Positions 45,761 through 59,600 of a DNA stretch of 64,000 bases are shown here, piece after piece. Positions within the stretch are counted from its first letter, which is position 1. The number at the start of each line of letters is the position of its first letter. A model generated the notes under the pieces. It was not told the DNA's origin, searched no databases, and saw nothing but the letters and a program-made list of their open reading frames with translations. A program made the position numbers and the translations under genes. Source of the DNA: Caprimulgus europaeus (taxonomy: Eukaryota; Chordata; Aves; Caprimulgiformes; Caprimulgidae); assembly GCA_907165065.1 (NCBI GenBank), contig OU015538.1, positions 16,941,165 through 17,005,164 on the forward strand. The letters run 5' to 3'.

Positions 45761-48274
45761 CTAAATTGTCCTCTATTATACTGCATCCCATAAAATGACA
45801 AACCTCATCAATTAGAAAAATGCAATAAAGAAGGTACTTTAGGATTTGTCTAGCTATGGGGAACTAGAAGTACTTGATAACATTGAATGGCTATATCCAG
45901 TGGCAGGTGGGAGGAGTTACTGCTTGTTATTGGAAAATTACCAACTGTGGATGATTTCTCTGAAAGTTAGTCTTGTTTTCTAATTTCACAGATAAAGAAA
46001 GAAATCAGTCATGACACCAAACATTTAAAAAGTGGAAAGAAAAATCTATTCAAAAGTGAGCAAATAAACAAATGCCAAGAGGAGCAGATTTTTTTTAAAG
46101 TTAACATTTGAAGAATAAATTTTATCCTAGCTTTAATGTTGGGGAGGAGGGGAGCTATTACAAGCTGATAGCTGAGTAGCATCTAGAAGAGATGGAAAGA
46201 AGGAATAGTCACAAGGAAGGCTGGTTATTGCCAGATGACCCTACAGGTTAAGACAGTTGGAAGAGCATTGTATTGAGGAGTTTAATATGGCTCTGAAGTA
46301 GCACCTCTAGTTTGCTGGTAGTTAAGTTGCTTTGTTGATCTTGTTAAAAGATTAAAAGCTTTATTTAATTTTATTTTTTTTTCAATTTCTATAAAAACAA
46401 AGTTATTCCTTATCTTCAGCTGTGACACAATGGAACCTGTAGTTCAACCTAAGGTGAGTTTCAAGAAGGGCACATTGCAGCCTGTGTTTCCATGGCCCAT
46501 TACTTCCCTATTGTCTTCCTCCTAGCAAACAGAAGGGAGGACAGATATAATTTTCTTTTTAAGTGGCTCTGTTAAGTGCATCTGCCAACAGTTTGCATCA
46601 ATACTTCATTTTGAAAATGTAAATCATATTACAGAATGCAGAAAATGAAAAATACTAATAAATATTAAATTACTGTCATTGATTTCATTTAAATAACCTA
46701 TATATTGTTTCTTAGGTCTTCATCTTATAAATGATCTGTTTCCATCATTGATAAGAATAATCCTGTTCATTCCAGCTTCTATTCTTATGCCTGTAAAGGT
46801 GGTATTATGTGTATAATAACACCAGAAATTAAGCTTTCTTCATGCTATATTTTTGCCTGCTACAATGAAGTAATTTCTTGACTGTAGAATCTGTTTCTTT
46901 GAACAAGACCAAACACTTAGATAATTTTGCTTTTATAGTGGTGTGGTACCTGCCAGTGGAAAATGGTAGGTGTTCAGAAGTGTTTTTTTTTCCCTCTAGT
47001 CTTGACATAAAATGATATAAGGAGTCATAGAATTAAGGACAAAATGGAGCATTTAGATCTTTTATTTATTAACAGCCATCTTTACATTTAGTGATTGACT
47101 ATAAGGACATGAACTTCTTTTCAACATACATCCAACAGATCAATAAGGACTAGCCTTGGAGTGGATAGGTTTCAGGGTACGTTTTGTACCTTTAATCTCT
47201 TTCTGTTAAAGCAAATTTATTCTTTTATTCTTGAATTCTAGCCAAGGGTTAATCTCTATACCACAGCAGAACTGTGATGTAAAGTCGAAAAGGCAATAAG
47301 AAGGGAAACCAGGGATCTCAGTAAGATTGGAAAACAGTAAGAGTCCCACATGTATTTAACTTTGCTATTTGGCTTTGGAAGTGATCTATTCCTGTACGTT
47401 TTATATAAGGTATTTCTAATATCCTGGCCCCAATTAATTGGTGAAAATCTAGAGAAGCCTTGAAGAGAGAGGCCTGTTTCTTCAGACCTACCTGCACTAG
47501 TGCTTGCCCTCAGTTTGTCCATCATTTTAGGATTATGTTCTCCTCCTCTTTTTGGTAGAAGTTTCTTCCAAGTATGTAGGATCATCCTACTGCTATTTCC
47601 AGCCTTTCTCCTCTCTGATGTGGGTTTTTCTGAAGTTTATGTTTTAACAGTGACAGAGTTACAAATTGACCTACACTTTCACTGAACTGCAAAAAACTAT
47701 TAAATTATGTTGTTATGGGGGAGGTATGAAAGCTGTTATTGGAATTAAAATCTGTAGCATTCAATGCTTTTGAGTATTGAGAGTTTTTTAGATTAATTCT
47801 GTTTATCTGATAAATGCCTCTGATTTTCAGAGGGAATTATATCTTCATCTAAGCTTGTCTAAAATACTGATACTTTATGAATGTTATGACAGACAATTAA
47901 TGGGAAGAGTCAGCAAGCCATTCATTGTTCTTTTGCTAGTGTAAATCTCAGCTTTAGCAGCCACGTTTTTAACACACTTGTGCAAATATTAAAAGGGTTT
48001 TTTGTTGTTTGTGTTGTTTGTTGTTATTGGGTTGGTTTTTTTTCCTCTGAAAACCACATTTTTCGATTACACTAATCTTTTGGTATGTTATCAAGTCCTC
48101 TGCTACTTTTGTGGTGATTATTAGCAGTAGGCTTTCTTTTGTATGTCAGATAACTTCCAAATGTGTGACTTTTTGGGTAGCAGACAAGGCTTTTCTGGCT
48201 GCCTCATGTTGCTTTGAATTAACTTCAGGTTTTTAAATCAAGGACCTGAGGAAGGCTACCCTTACATAAACTAA

Positions 48275-48544
48275 TCACTGATGAAGCTACCATTGATTAA
48301 CTGTTGGGCTTTCATTGATTGCATGGTTACAGTTCCACAGGAAGATTTCAATTTTATTTGTGTAGTATTTCTAAATCATAAAAGAGCATTTTGTGTATTG
48401 TATGCATTATGGCGTGATTGCCCGATATCAATCAGGAACAGAGAAGAAATGTTTTTCCCTTGAAGTGCCAAGAACTTTTATGTGCTTTATTCCTGATTTG
48501 TTAAAATAAAAGTTTCTTTGCTATTGTCTTAAAAAAAAAAAAAA
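48275..48544 (+). pseudogene. Possible retrocopy 3' end (AATAAA and poly(A))
   Basis: AATAAA at 48505-48510 is followed 20 bp later by an uninterrupted A14 tract (48531-48544), the spacing of a natural mRNA cleavage site. This suggests a reverse-transcribed mRNA end inserted in plus orientation. A 60-codon frame lies upstream (48281-48463), but I do not recognise it and cannot find the 5' boundary or a clear target-site duplication. The start given is nominal. Processed pseudogenes are scarce in birds because CR1 rarely copies cellular mRNA. A chance A-tract after AATAAA is the alternative. Confidence 0.3.
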
Positions 48545-51500
48545 TAAAAAGGTGGATTTTTCCAGCATTGTAAAGGGAAGTGGTTGGTGCTGCTATGATT
48601 CCATTCCATAAAATACTGTAAATTGCACTGTAAATAACAGTGAATTACTAACATTTTCCATCTGAGGATCTCAAAACAGGTCATCAAATACTTATTTAAA
48701 ACTTGCAAAGAAGAGAATGAACCACAGTGAGGTTTGGCCACAGGAGGAAACGTTTTGCTGTGGAAATGGAAGAGCAGCCCCCTTCCCACATCTGCTGTAG
48801 GCTGCCCCTGATGCATTAATACAGCTCTCAGTTGAGTGTTGCTCTCCTCTGCCATCTGGAAGGCAGCTAGGAGGAGATGCAAATGCAAGTGCAGAGGAGT
48901 ATCTGAAGACATGTCCTTTTTCAGTGAAGTTCTCCTCTACAGCCCCTTCTATGAGAAGCTGTCTTTCTGAATGTCTTGCTGTCCATAATGATTTCTTTCA
49001 TGGATACCAGCTTACCTTTTTGAAAACCTTCACATTGCAGAACTGCAATATTGATCTGTTGAGAAGATCAAGCAGGTGACCTTTCATACCATTATTTTTG
49101 CAATTATCTAATTAAGGTTAAGCTAAGCAGTTACAAACCTGTTTCTTCTCCCCTTTTCTTTTGCTCATACCTCCTACATCTGGGGCACCGCTATCTTTTT
49201 CTACTCTTCTGAGTCCTGGACATTGTTTTTCATGGCTATTTGATCCAGTTAATTATTTTGCAGCCTCCCAGCTATATCCTTGGCTCCTTGTGAACTCATG
49301 CTCCAACAGAAGGCCAGGATTTTTCTTTTCAGAGGAGCAAAAAAGGTTGTGTCACTAATGTATGCAAGATGCGTACTAGCTACTAACATGTGCCCATAGG
49401 GAATGGGGTCTAGTATCCCATCTTGGACTTGCAAAACTGAACTTAGTTTCTGCCACTTCATTTCATTTTATCCTTTACTTTCATTATAAAAATTCTACTG
49501 GCTTTTTGTGAAGGAGCTTATGCCCCTCCTTTGACTTGTGGGAGTAAGCAGAGCTCCCCAGTATGCCTGTTGCTTGGAATTATAGATGTTATAGATAGGC
49601 TGCCTCATTAGTGCACTTTCCTAAGGGGACTCAAATATTTTAAGCTCTGTTCTGATCCTGTTCTGCTCTGACAAGTGAGCCTTAAAGCTAACATAGCTGT
49701 GCTGACTGCTTGAATTCCAGCCCTTCACTTCTGCAGGCTGCAACACCTTCTTCTTCAGTATTAGTTGTGTCAGACCTTTCATGGCTGGGACTGAACTACA
49801 AACTGCCCGGAGAATTGCAGCTGAGCGAGGCTGTAAGTGGTGTGATAGCAGCTTCCTGAAAAATACAAGGTGCTCTTTCCCCCTTCTCCAAATCCACATG
49901 ATCTTTCCTTTTTGTGTCATCTTACTCTTCTAGAAATGTCTTGTAGCTGGTAACGAAATGGGATGATACAGGTAGATTCATACCTGTGAATAGTGCAACA
50001 TACAGGAGTGAGAAGATACAGCTACAATTTTTCTTCTAGGAAAAGAAAGATAAACAGTGAAGTGAAGTTACAAGGAAACAAAGTCAGGTGTTGGTTTGTT
50101 GAAACTAAATAAATAATGAGCAGAGCTCACCTGCCTGGATTTTATTATTGAAAGAAGAGATTTAATATTATTGGTTTGACTTAAACCCTTTTATTTCATA
50201 GTTTATGATAGAACTTTATAGTTAACACTTGTATAAAGAGAGTGGCAGAGTTCTGTGACTTTTAAAAATGCTTAAAACATTTTGGCAAAGAGTGTGGAGC
50301 AACTATAATTTAAAATAATGAAGATACTTAAATAAGATAATAGATTATTCCTGTTATCATTTTAATGCTTATATTTTGCTCAGTAAAGTTGATATGAAAT
50401 GACAATTTTATCATAATCTTCTTCACAAAAGTTTAGTGCTGTAATTTGTAGTATGGTTATAAACTTGTGACTGGGATAGAAAATAGATGTTAGTATTTTT
50501 GCCTGGAAGAAACTTTTAAAATCAAATAGAAGTGAGCCTGTTTATATGCATATGATTGTGATCATATTTTACAATCTTTTCTTTATACGAACATATTGGC
50601 TTTGGCAGATTGTTAATTTTGCTTTTAGGGTGTGCAATCAAATTTAAAGAAAATGTTTTTATTGAAGCTATTATAGTCTGAATCTGTTACATGGGGCCAT
50701 AGGCTCACTTCTTTTCTTCTCAAAGTAGTTACACTCCAGAGCTGAATTATTAAATAGTATGGGAGATTTCTAAATAGATTCATCATTTTATTATTAAAAT
50801 TTATATGAGAGAAAGCTTAAAATGGAGAGACTATACCTTGCCATATGCACTTACAGAAGAGAGACGTTAATTATCTCTCATAAACTGTCTTTGATTTCTT
50901 GGATCTAGGAGCTTTGAAACACAAGTCTGACACAAGCAGTGAATACTGCAGTGTTTAGTTGTTAGATTCATAAAATACATGGTAGGTAAAGGAAAAAGTG
51001 TGCATAAATATAGAGAGAGGCCATTGTCTTGAATAACTGAATCCTTTGTTTCACTTATTTCAAAGTATATTTATAGTACAGTCTGCAGTCTGTAACAACA
51101 AATGTACTGAATGAGAGAGAGTCTGGAATTAAGGACTGTTGTATACTTCATCTACATGAAGAAAAAGATTTATGCTTAGAAATGAAACCACAAATGTTAT
51201 GTTCTGGATTATGAATGCTTAACCAAATAACCTGCTTGTATGTAACGATGCTGAAGTACTTAACATATATATTCTTATAGTTCTCTCAATCTGCATAGAG
51301 TTCTTAAGCATTCTACAGTACTTAGTGAAGCCAGTTTCAGTGATGTCTATTAAAAATAAATGTTAATGTTTCAGGAAAGTGTAGTTGTTTAAACGTGATT
51401 CATGGTTTCTTTCTTTTAAATAATGAGAACTGTGTACTGCAGGACAAGTTCAGGAAGTATGAAAGCACTTTACAAAGGAAAGAGATTGAGTATGCTGTAA

Positions 51501-52363
51501 AATATTAAAGCTTTATACTGACAGATCTGTTTTTATTTAAATTTTTATTGAATTTTTTCTTTGAAGTAACAACAAGAGACACATACTGTTGGCAGATAAA
51601 CGATGCTGTGCTGAATGAGTGGCTACTTAACCCTAGAACTGTCAGACACCATTATTTTCAATGTCAAGGAGCTGGAAAGCTTTATGCAGTGTATTCTGTT
51701 CTTCAAATTAAAATGGTTAAATTTCTGTTCTTTTATACATTTCTATGGCACAGCTACACGTGACATCTAGACTAGCTCAGCAGGGAATGCTGAATTTGGC
51801 TCTAGACCCGCTTACAACATGAAGCCAAATTATGCTTCAGGTTATCTTGAAAGCTCAAACAGCAGTGCCTGAAGCACTGATGTTGTTCTTCTTTTGCTCT
51901 GAGTTTTAAAACATACTAATGTCTTGAGCAGGCATGCTGTTGTCCTAATTAATAAATATAACGATGTAAAAATATCTCAGGAGCACAGTGTGTAACTCTA
52001 TGAAGGCAAGAATTTGCAACATGTTAAATTCTACTTCCATAGTTGATATTTACCTGTTAAAATTAATTTTAGGACATATTAGTATTTTAAATTAGGGATG
52101 GTCATTGTAAGTCTCTGAAGAACTAGGTATCACAGAAGGCTTATGCATTGCTCTTGCTAGTTTTTTCATGTTTGACCAGAGCATGTAGGTTCCCAGATAC
52201 CTCACAGCTATCTATTTTATTTTATTTGATTAAAGTGTGGATCAACACTATGCTGATGCTGTACTGTGGTATTTTGGATTCTGATTTAACATTAATTTAG
52301 TAAATATAAAAATAATGTATAGGAAAATATGACAAAGAGAAGTCAGAACTTTTTATGATTAGG
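48545..52363. other. Non-coding DNA
   Basis: No gene or interspersed repeat recognised. A 127-codon minus frame (48912-48529) begins near a GC-richer patch and ends in the A-tract. Its last residues are only Phe from poly(A), so it is not supported. Confidence 0.5.
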
Positions 52364-52545
52364 ATCATGGGATCAAAGGATAATTCAGGTTACAAGAGAT
52401 CTCAGGAGGTCATCTAGTCCAACCTCTCACTCTAAACAGGCTCAGCTATCAGCTCAGGACATCATCCAGTCTGTTCTTAGAAACTTCCACAACCTCTCTA
52501 AGCAGCCTCAAGCAGCCATTGCTTGATTGTCTTCATGGCAATAAT
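52364..52545 (-). mobile_element. CR1 LINE 3' fragment, older subfamily
   Basis: ATCATGGGATCA is a mutated terminal octamer pair. It is followed by TCAGGAGGTCATCTAGTCCA, ACCTCTCACTCTAAACAGGC, TCAGCTATCAGCTCAGG, CTTCCACAACCTCTCTAAGC and then GCTTGATTGTCTTCATGGCA. This is the order of the avian CR1 3' region of the AGGTCATCTAGTCCAACC type. Minus orientation, 3' end at about 52364. Divergence from typical copies is clearly higher than for the copies at 8628 and 62233. Confidence 0.9.
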
Positions 52546-54522
52546 TACCTGTGCAGTAACTGGTTCAATGCATTGAAAATACATTTGATCAATATATGAT
52601 GATGAGCTATTTAAGACATTTTCTATATGTGCAGATTTTTCCTCTGTGATTTACTTTTCTCTATTTTTCATCACATTGCCTTTTTTGTGTTTCCAGCTAT
52701 ATCACTTCTAGAAATGACACTTCACTCTTTTCTGGAGCATATAACCTTAAGCAGGAGAAATATTTCTTTACCTACATACATTAAAAGGAATCTTTTAATA
52801 TATAATCATTGAGATAAACCCAAGAATAACAATTCTTAGAGTCTTGATGTTTTCGAATATGAGGCAGGAAGATGTGAATTACGCATGTATCAGTCGTTCG
52901 TTTCACACATCTTTGTCATCTTTGAAGGCTACTCAGGAACTTGCATCAGCTCTTGGAGGCCTGATATTACTTTAGAGAGAAAAATATATGTGAGTGTAGA
53001 TATCTAGAGCTTAATTTTTAATGTTGAGTCAACCCTGATGACCACTTTTGAGATCATAGTATTGTGCATACATAGAGAACTTGGCCGATGGCATTTTGCT
53101 TTCTTTCAGTGTTATTACTTTGCATACATGGAGAGCAGCTTTACAGAAGGGAATCTGGGGGTTCTGATACACAACATGTTGAACATGAGTCAACAGAGTA
53201 CCTTTCTAGTCAAAAAGGTCTGGGCTGTACAGTGAATTCTGGATGTGAAGACTTTGTAAGATGCAACGTGTGTGGCCACGTACTTCCAAATTCATTACAA
53301 AGAGTCTGCTGGCTTGGGCTGCAGGTATGAGAGGACACCAATATTCTGTCAGTATTGACAAATATTTCAGTGCTAGTATTCAAGTGTATATCATGGCAAT
53401 ATTCATAAGGATTATTTATATTAATTTGTTATATTCTTGCATGACTTTTATAATTATTAATTGTAATAATCATTGTGTCTTTCATTTCCTTTTCACTCGT
53501 AGTCCACAGGCCTTCTCCTCATGTTTACAAGAACAAACACAGTGCTTTTACCCTGAAGTTCTATCATCTCTTCTAATTTATCCTTAAAATTATCTAAACA
53601 AAAGCTCTGCGTAAATTCCTGTCAGAAATTCTAACAAGTGTTCTCTCCAGTTGTTCACATCCTTCATTTGTCTCCCAAGAAAAATAACTTGATAACAACA
53701 GTGAGATGATGAGAGGGGGTGAGTTTTAAGCTCTGCTAAGACCTTGAGGAATCAAGACAGAACCATGGAAACAGGCATTTGAGCAATCCCTGTCAGCTTC
53801 ATCACCTACTTTAATTCCAATGACATCAAGTACTAGTGACTCAATTCCTCGATAGCAAATTCATGGGAATAAGTGGGTTGTGTTTAGTATGTGGTTTATT
53901 TTATAATGAAGTATGCTCAGTTAACAAGTAAAATGGGTTGGCACAGAGCACCAGTAAGTGTATCATATGGAATTTGGTGGATAATGCCCACAAGAAAGTT
54001 TTGAAGCTGGTGAGGAGAGGCTCCTGTACCAACTCAGTCCCTTCCCATTTTCCATGCCTGACTAGCTCTTTTTTAATATATAAACAATACTAGTGAAAAA
54101 AAAAAAAGTATTAATGAGAAGTGATTACTTCAGCCATTTTTCTGCTTTACTTGGTGGGGAGGATTTTCTTTGGTACGTTTTCAAAAGATAGGTGTGATGT
54201 ACTCTGTGAAGTGGTGAAATGGTCTGCAAACCCTGCAAAGGCAGAGTTGTGGTAGTTGTGTGGTGTGCCTGAACAGCAGGAAAGGAGAAAACAGGTGCTA
54301 AACAGCAACGATTAGCATATGTATACCAACTGATGAGGTGTTAAACATAATCTCATGCAGAGGTGTCAAAACCTTGGCCAAAGGATCTGTTATAATCTGT
54401 TATGTGAAATAATACAGATGATATATACCACAATGGAATGTAAAGGGCTTCAAGTACCAGATGACCTGGTCAAAATCACTACAACTCATTTACCAGGGTA
54501 TTGTATTTTCAGGAGATTTGCA
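52546..54522. other. Non-coding DNA
   Basis: No gene recognised. Overlapping plus-strand frames at 53038-53587 lie in different frames and show no shared protein signal. An A12 tract lies near 54099-54110. Confidence 0.5.
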
Positions 54523-54548
54523 GTGTGTGTGTGTGTGTGTGTGTGTGT
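54523..54548. repeat. (GT)13 microsatellite
   Basis: Thirteen perfect GT units. Probably length-polymorphic. Confidence 0.96.
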
Positions 54549-57500
54549 TCAGAACCAATGCATTTCTCAACTTGGTTAATGATTAGAAGATTTTATTACG
54601 GTTTCAAAACAAGTGAATGCTTTGTTGTGTACAACTGCAGTGTAGCCTTAAAATTTGATCTCATTTTCTGTTGTCACATGTATCATTTACTGTGTGATAT
54701 TTTTTTTTTCTTTAAGGATTGCTTTCAGTGGAGGCTGGAATGTAAGATTTAGTGTTCTTAGTTCAAATTGTTGTCATGGTCTGCTGCTTTTCACACACTG
54801 AAATTATCAGGTTCTGTTAGAGACTGTGCTCTTCTCTTACATTTTTATGCCATATATTCTTTATGATCATTTAATGAATGCACTTAACAGTAATACATGT
54901 GAATCTGATTGTCATACATCTTTCATGAATTTTTCCTTTAACTTTTGCTCTCCGTTTCATGCCCCAGGCATAACTTGAACTTTTTTCCTTTCTACTGTCA
55001 ATATAACCTCCATTGTCTCAATTTTCCTGATAACTGAAGGATTCAGTCCCCAACATAAGAGGTTGCTACTTTCAACTATTAATATTTCTTTATATATAAT
55101 ATCCAAGACTTTTTAAAATTAAAATAGAGTCCAAAATCCATTATTAAAATATTTCTTGAATTCTCTGCATCTCTTCCTTTCCTTTATTATTTTGGTAGTT
55201 TTGTGAAAAGTGGTGCTGTTAGAAACTGCCATATCACCTGGGAGGTGTCCCTGGGCCTTATTATGAGAGCTGTTCTCACAGTGAGATGATATCCTAGCCT
55301 GCTCCCAGCCCTCATCCAGCAGTATGCTCTAGGACAAAAGCCATTCTCCTTTAATCACCCATTTTTTACTACTATTGTATAAATAAGTGTTAATCAAAAT
55401 CATAGTTCTGAAATCAAGTTGTGACTCTCTCTTGAAAAATAGTAAAATGTCTAAATCTGAGGCTTAGTCTCTAGAATGTTCTTATCTCATTTGTTCTTGT
55501 CTAACCTTGCTTGTACCCAAGTAAAACTTCCAGGTGTGTTCTGCTGCACTTGATAATCTCAATATCTTCATGTACCATGGTGGCTTTGCTGACAGTTTGA
55601 CTTCACAGTGTTTTAAAGATGTGGTCGAAGTACTATAACACGAAGTAGGCTAGGTGGATAACTCTAGGTGAATGCTGTGGAATACTAGCCAACATAAACT
55701 ACTATAGTTTGTATATTAATCAAATCCATTATCAAATGTATTGTGAATTGCACTCTAATCTTATAAAATATTACAGTTATGACTGTGGTAATGAGAATGT
55801 GATAAAGCTTAGAAGTAGAAATGGTACACTGTTTAACACAGTTCATTTCCACCCCTAATGGAAAGCACATATTGACTGTATTTTGTGTATTGTAATCAAC
55901 TCCTTGTAAAGGTACTCGTTGTGGTGGGTACTGAGCATGCTGATGTCTCGCTGATTTTTAGCACTTGTATAGCAATGACTGAGGCAATGAGACTTCATTA
56001 TTTTTCAGTGACCGATCATTCCTAATTGGCAACAGTTCAAGAAGCTTTTAAGCATACACTTACCTTTTTCCATTTGAGTTAGCTCAGCCATAGCAAGGAA
56101 ACATTTAAGGACGCAGCCAGATGTAGTTCTTCAGTCTTGAGAATCGCAGCTAGTCATCACTTGGCTTTACACTGAGTTACAGCCTCAGTATGAAGCTCAT
56201 ATCTTAGAACAATTAGTACATGTTTGGAGGGAGAATCTGAATGAGTATATATCTAGACTTCTGAATATTTTAATTTTAATTTTATTATTTTTTTTGCATT
56301 TAATGAATGAGCCATTCATTAATATGAGATTGCCACTTTCTTGGCTGATTCACCAGGTACTAACTGAGAATTTCAGAACTGAAAACATATTAGATTACAG
56401 AACATTTACTTTCTACAAATCAATCCTTATAAAACTGCTCCAGAAAAATAGTTTCCTGCAGATTCAAAAATAATTGCCAGCTTCCAATTAATTAGATTTA
56501 TGAAAATATGGTGAGGTAAGCAAATTGTACTGTACTGTGTCACACAGAAGTAGTGTGGTTTGATTGTTATGTCTCATATGAAAAATAAAACTGAAAAAAA
56601 AAGCAGGGAAGTTATATGCTACTTTTCAACAGTAACTTATTTCCTTTATTTAAAAAAAGAAATAAAATTGCTTGTTGATTCTTACAGTCCCTGCAGCACT
56701 ATAAGGGTTGGGATTTTTAAAAAGTAGACAATCTTTTTATTGTGCACTGTATTCCTCTTTTTGTCTGGACTTTTAATAAATAATGTGGATACAGATCAAG
56801 ATTAGGAGATTTCCACTATGGTGTTGAAGCCTTACTTGTGTTATGAGGTGGGGCTGGGTTTTTGGAAAGGGAAAGAGCATGCACCAGATGGCATTCGTTA
56901 ATGTCCACTCAGATAATAGCAGGAGCACTCGTTGCCAGTAGGATTTGAGATGTGAAATAGTAAATCTTCCTTGTTATGGTGTAATTTACTGTTAAAATGT
57001 TACGTGATGTCTTATTTGATATTTTAGATGAGATTTAGAATATGAGTAAAAGAGCTGGTATGTTTTCTATTAGTTACTTCATGAACTCTTGACTGGTAGG
57101 TGGCTGCACAAACAAGAGCAAAGTGAAGCTTTGCAGCATCTTACACAGGGTGTTGTCGAGGATTAAATAAAGGTAATTACCCTCCGCTGTGCTATTAGGA
57201 ATTCTTTCCTATCTAGTGAGAAGGAGGCTGTAGGTGTGAAGTCCTTAATCCCACTCATAAGGGAATCTATCAGTAAGAGCTCCTGTAGCACTTCTTTTCT
57301 ATCAGTGCAAGGTTTAATATCTAATTTTTCCAATAATAGGTCATTTTGTTCCCACACATGTTAACCACAAAGTTCATTTTCTCTTTTTTGATTGTCTGTA
57401 AGATGCAAGGCAAACTTCACAACAAATGTAACTGACTAATGTTTAAAATCTGGTGTGAGGGAGTTGAATTTTCATAGCTTAATTAGTGTCAGCAGGTTGC

Positions 57501-59274
57501 CAATTAATTAATGAAATTCTTTTGTGCTATCTCCAGCTGTATTTAATTAGACTGGTTTTAGAGGAGAGAAGGCTATTGTCTAAATGTAGCTAGGTGATGA
57601 AGCTTTTTTCAAAAATTGTGCTTTGCACCTTGTTAAAAGCTTTTTTTTCTTTCAAATTCTGAATTCTTCACATTCTGCAAATGAGTGCAGTGTATTCTGT
57701 CAGCAAATAAGTAGTTAGCAAGGTTATTAGCTTTATGATATGACATGGAAGTGTTTCTGGATTACAGGGTTTTAGATAAACCATTGAAGTTCATCGGGCA
57801 AAACAACCCAGTGTGATTAATTAAAAATGTATTTGTTAAGATCCAAGTTAGATGCTGGTATAATCCAACCTAATGATATGGCATTTTAGAAGAGGATTGT
57901 ATTAAATTACAGCAGGGAAGAACAGATCTTTATTTATTTTGTTAATTTAAAAGACTTAAAAATGTATAATCTAAAAGTAATGAGCTATGAGTTAAAATTT
58001 TACACAAGCTGAGACTTGTCAGAAACATCTGAATATTAATGTTGTTGGATTATTAGTAACAGTACTTGTATCTTATAATAAAGTCAACTTTTGGTATCTC
58101 TCTGTAGTTCATAGTTGTTTTTCCAGTTACTCCTAGCACACGGGTGTTAAAAATAGTGATTTTTCTAAACTTTACTGAAAACAGAAAGTGTATTTTAAAA
58201 CACCTGAAGAAAACAAAATTAATAAACTTTTAAATCTTGGTAATAATAGTAACATTTGTAGATGAGCAGGATCAGGAAGGCTGCTTTCTTTTCCTAACTT
58301 TCTAACTCATTTACAAATATAAGCACCAATTATCTGCATTTTACTGTCTTTTGTAATTAAGCATCCTTTATGTTTATTCTAAATCACCATGAATGGAAGG
58401 GCCCACCATGAGTATTGGCAAGAAATGTGGAAGATCTCAGCATGTCAATAGAAAAAAGATTTCAAACATTCTGCAAATTATTGAAAGGCAATGCCAATGT
58501 CCAAATTTAGTACTTTAGAGCCATTTTGAAGTTCAGATGCATTTAACTCAATTTTTATTGAAAAGCAATAAAGAAAACAGCTGTGATTAAAAATATAACT
58601 CTATATTTTCAGGATGTTAAATTTAAGGTGTAGCTTTAATTATTGCCTTTCTCCCAGACCTAACTGTGCATCACCACCCTCTAAACTGCAAACTAGGAAT
58701 GGAGGTATTTATCTGACTTACTGCCCCCAGAAGCAAAACTGAGCTTTTAATTTGACAATCACGGCATAAATAGTTTTAGACTAGGATTCAGAAATTACAT
58801 ATACATTGTCTGGACACAAGTCTGCCTGTGTCTAGTTATATGTGCATGGAGAGATATAAAAATTCTGTTTTCATGAAAACAGAATAGCTCTAAATGGGTT
58901 TGCTAAATTGTTTAATTTGTATTTAGGAAAAAATGCCATTCCATTGTAGAACGGGCCTTTGCATATTTATGTATCAGTGGTAATCTCTTCTGGATTATGC
59001 CAAAACATTATTGTTTAAAAAGTATGTGCACAGGTGGGAGCAGCTATTTACTTTCTGTGCATTTTGTGATAATCTTGTCAGTTCATCATCGAGTTCCTTG
59101 AGCATCTCCATCCAGGTGCACTCAAATTGCAGTCATTGCAAATTATACACTTACCTTGGCAAAGCCTCCTTCCCTCTGTACCAGCATAATAGCTCAGTTT
59201 ACTAGAAAATTCACTCCACTGATTTTTTAAATTAAACAATAGAAGCATTTAAGATATTATTTATATCTCTTAGC
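54549..59274. other. Non-coding DNA
   Basis: No gene or recent repeat recognised. The notable part is the homeodomain-site-rich block at 57478-57550. The rest is AT-rich with short A/T runs. Confidence 0.5.
57478..57550. promoter_or_regulatory. Homeodomain-site-rich block
   Basis: Within about 75 bp lie CTTAATTAG (57478-57486), CAATTAATTAATGAAATT (57501-57518) and TTTAATTAG (57542-57550). An E-box CAGCTG lies at 57534-57539 and CAGGTTGCC just upstream. Repeated TAATTA cores with E-boxes in otherwise complex sequence are typical of conserved developmental enhancers, but no conservation data are available here. Confidence 0.22.
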
Positions 59275-59600
59275 AGGGAAGAGTATTGGAAGGAATACCC
59301 TGCATGACTGAATCCAGCTTCCTGCTAGTTCAATCAGGCATAGGAAAGGGATTGTAAAATAAATTGATCAAGCTACATCTCAAAAGCAGTTAGGATCTTT
59401 ATGTTGACTCTGCTGCTTCAGAATGCTGGAATGCTGCTCCAGAACACCACAGCACAAAGAGCTTTAATTTCATTTCAATGTATTCATATACCCATTGACC
59501 TTCATTTATCTTACTGCATTCAACAGGATCATTCCAGTTCTTACTTTATGATATCCCCAATACCTGCTTCTCACTAATGAACTTCATTTTTAAGCCTCTT
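59275..59600 (-). mobile_element. Ancient CR1/L3-like LINE relic
   Basis: GCTACATCTCAAAAGCAGTTAG, then GGAATGCTGCTCCAGAACACCAC, then TTAATTTCATTTCAATGTATTC and TACCCATTGACC follow in order the older CR1 3' region (..GGAAGGCTGTTCCAGAACCTCAC..CTAATTTC..TTTATTCATGG..TACCCATTTGTTC). Orientation matches the other CR1 pieces (minus). Identity is low, so limits are approximate. Confidence 0.5.

Larger units (their letters stand above)
42962..48274. other. Non-coding DNA
   Basis: No gene recognised. (AT)n at 44332-44344. A possible third MIR-like relic at about 44720-44800. A block at 45330-45760 contains an octamer ATGCAAAT (45438-45445), an E-box CACCTG (45448-45453) and a TTAATTA core, and reads like moderately complex sequence that could be conserved. 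T/G-rich low complexity at 47996-48045. Confidence 0.5.

Noticed and set aside
47024-47060. GAGTCATAGAATTAAGGAC, resembling a CR1 terminal octamer
   Set aside because: One octamer-like match with nothing of the downstream CR1 block.
48529-48912. 127-codon minus open frame ending in poly-Phe
   Set aside because: The end is translated poly(A), the body has no domain, and the plus-strand AATAAA/poly(A) reading explains the tract better.
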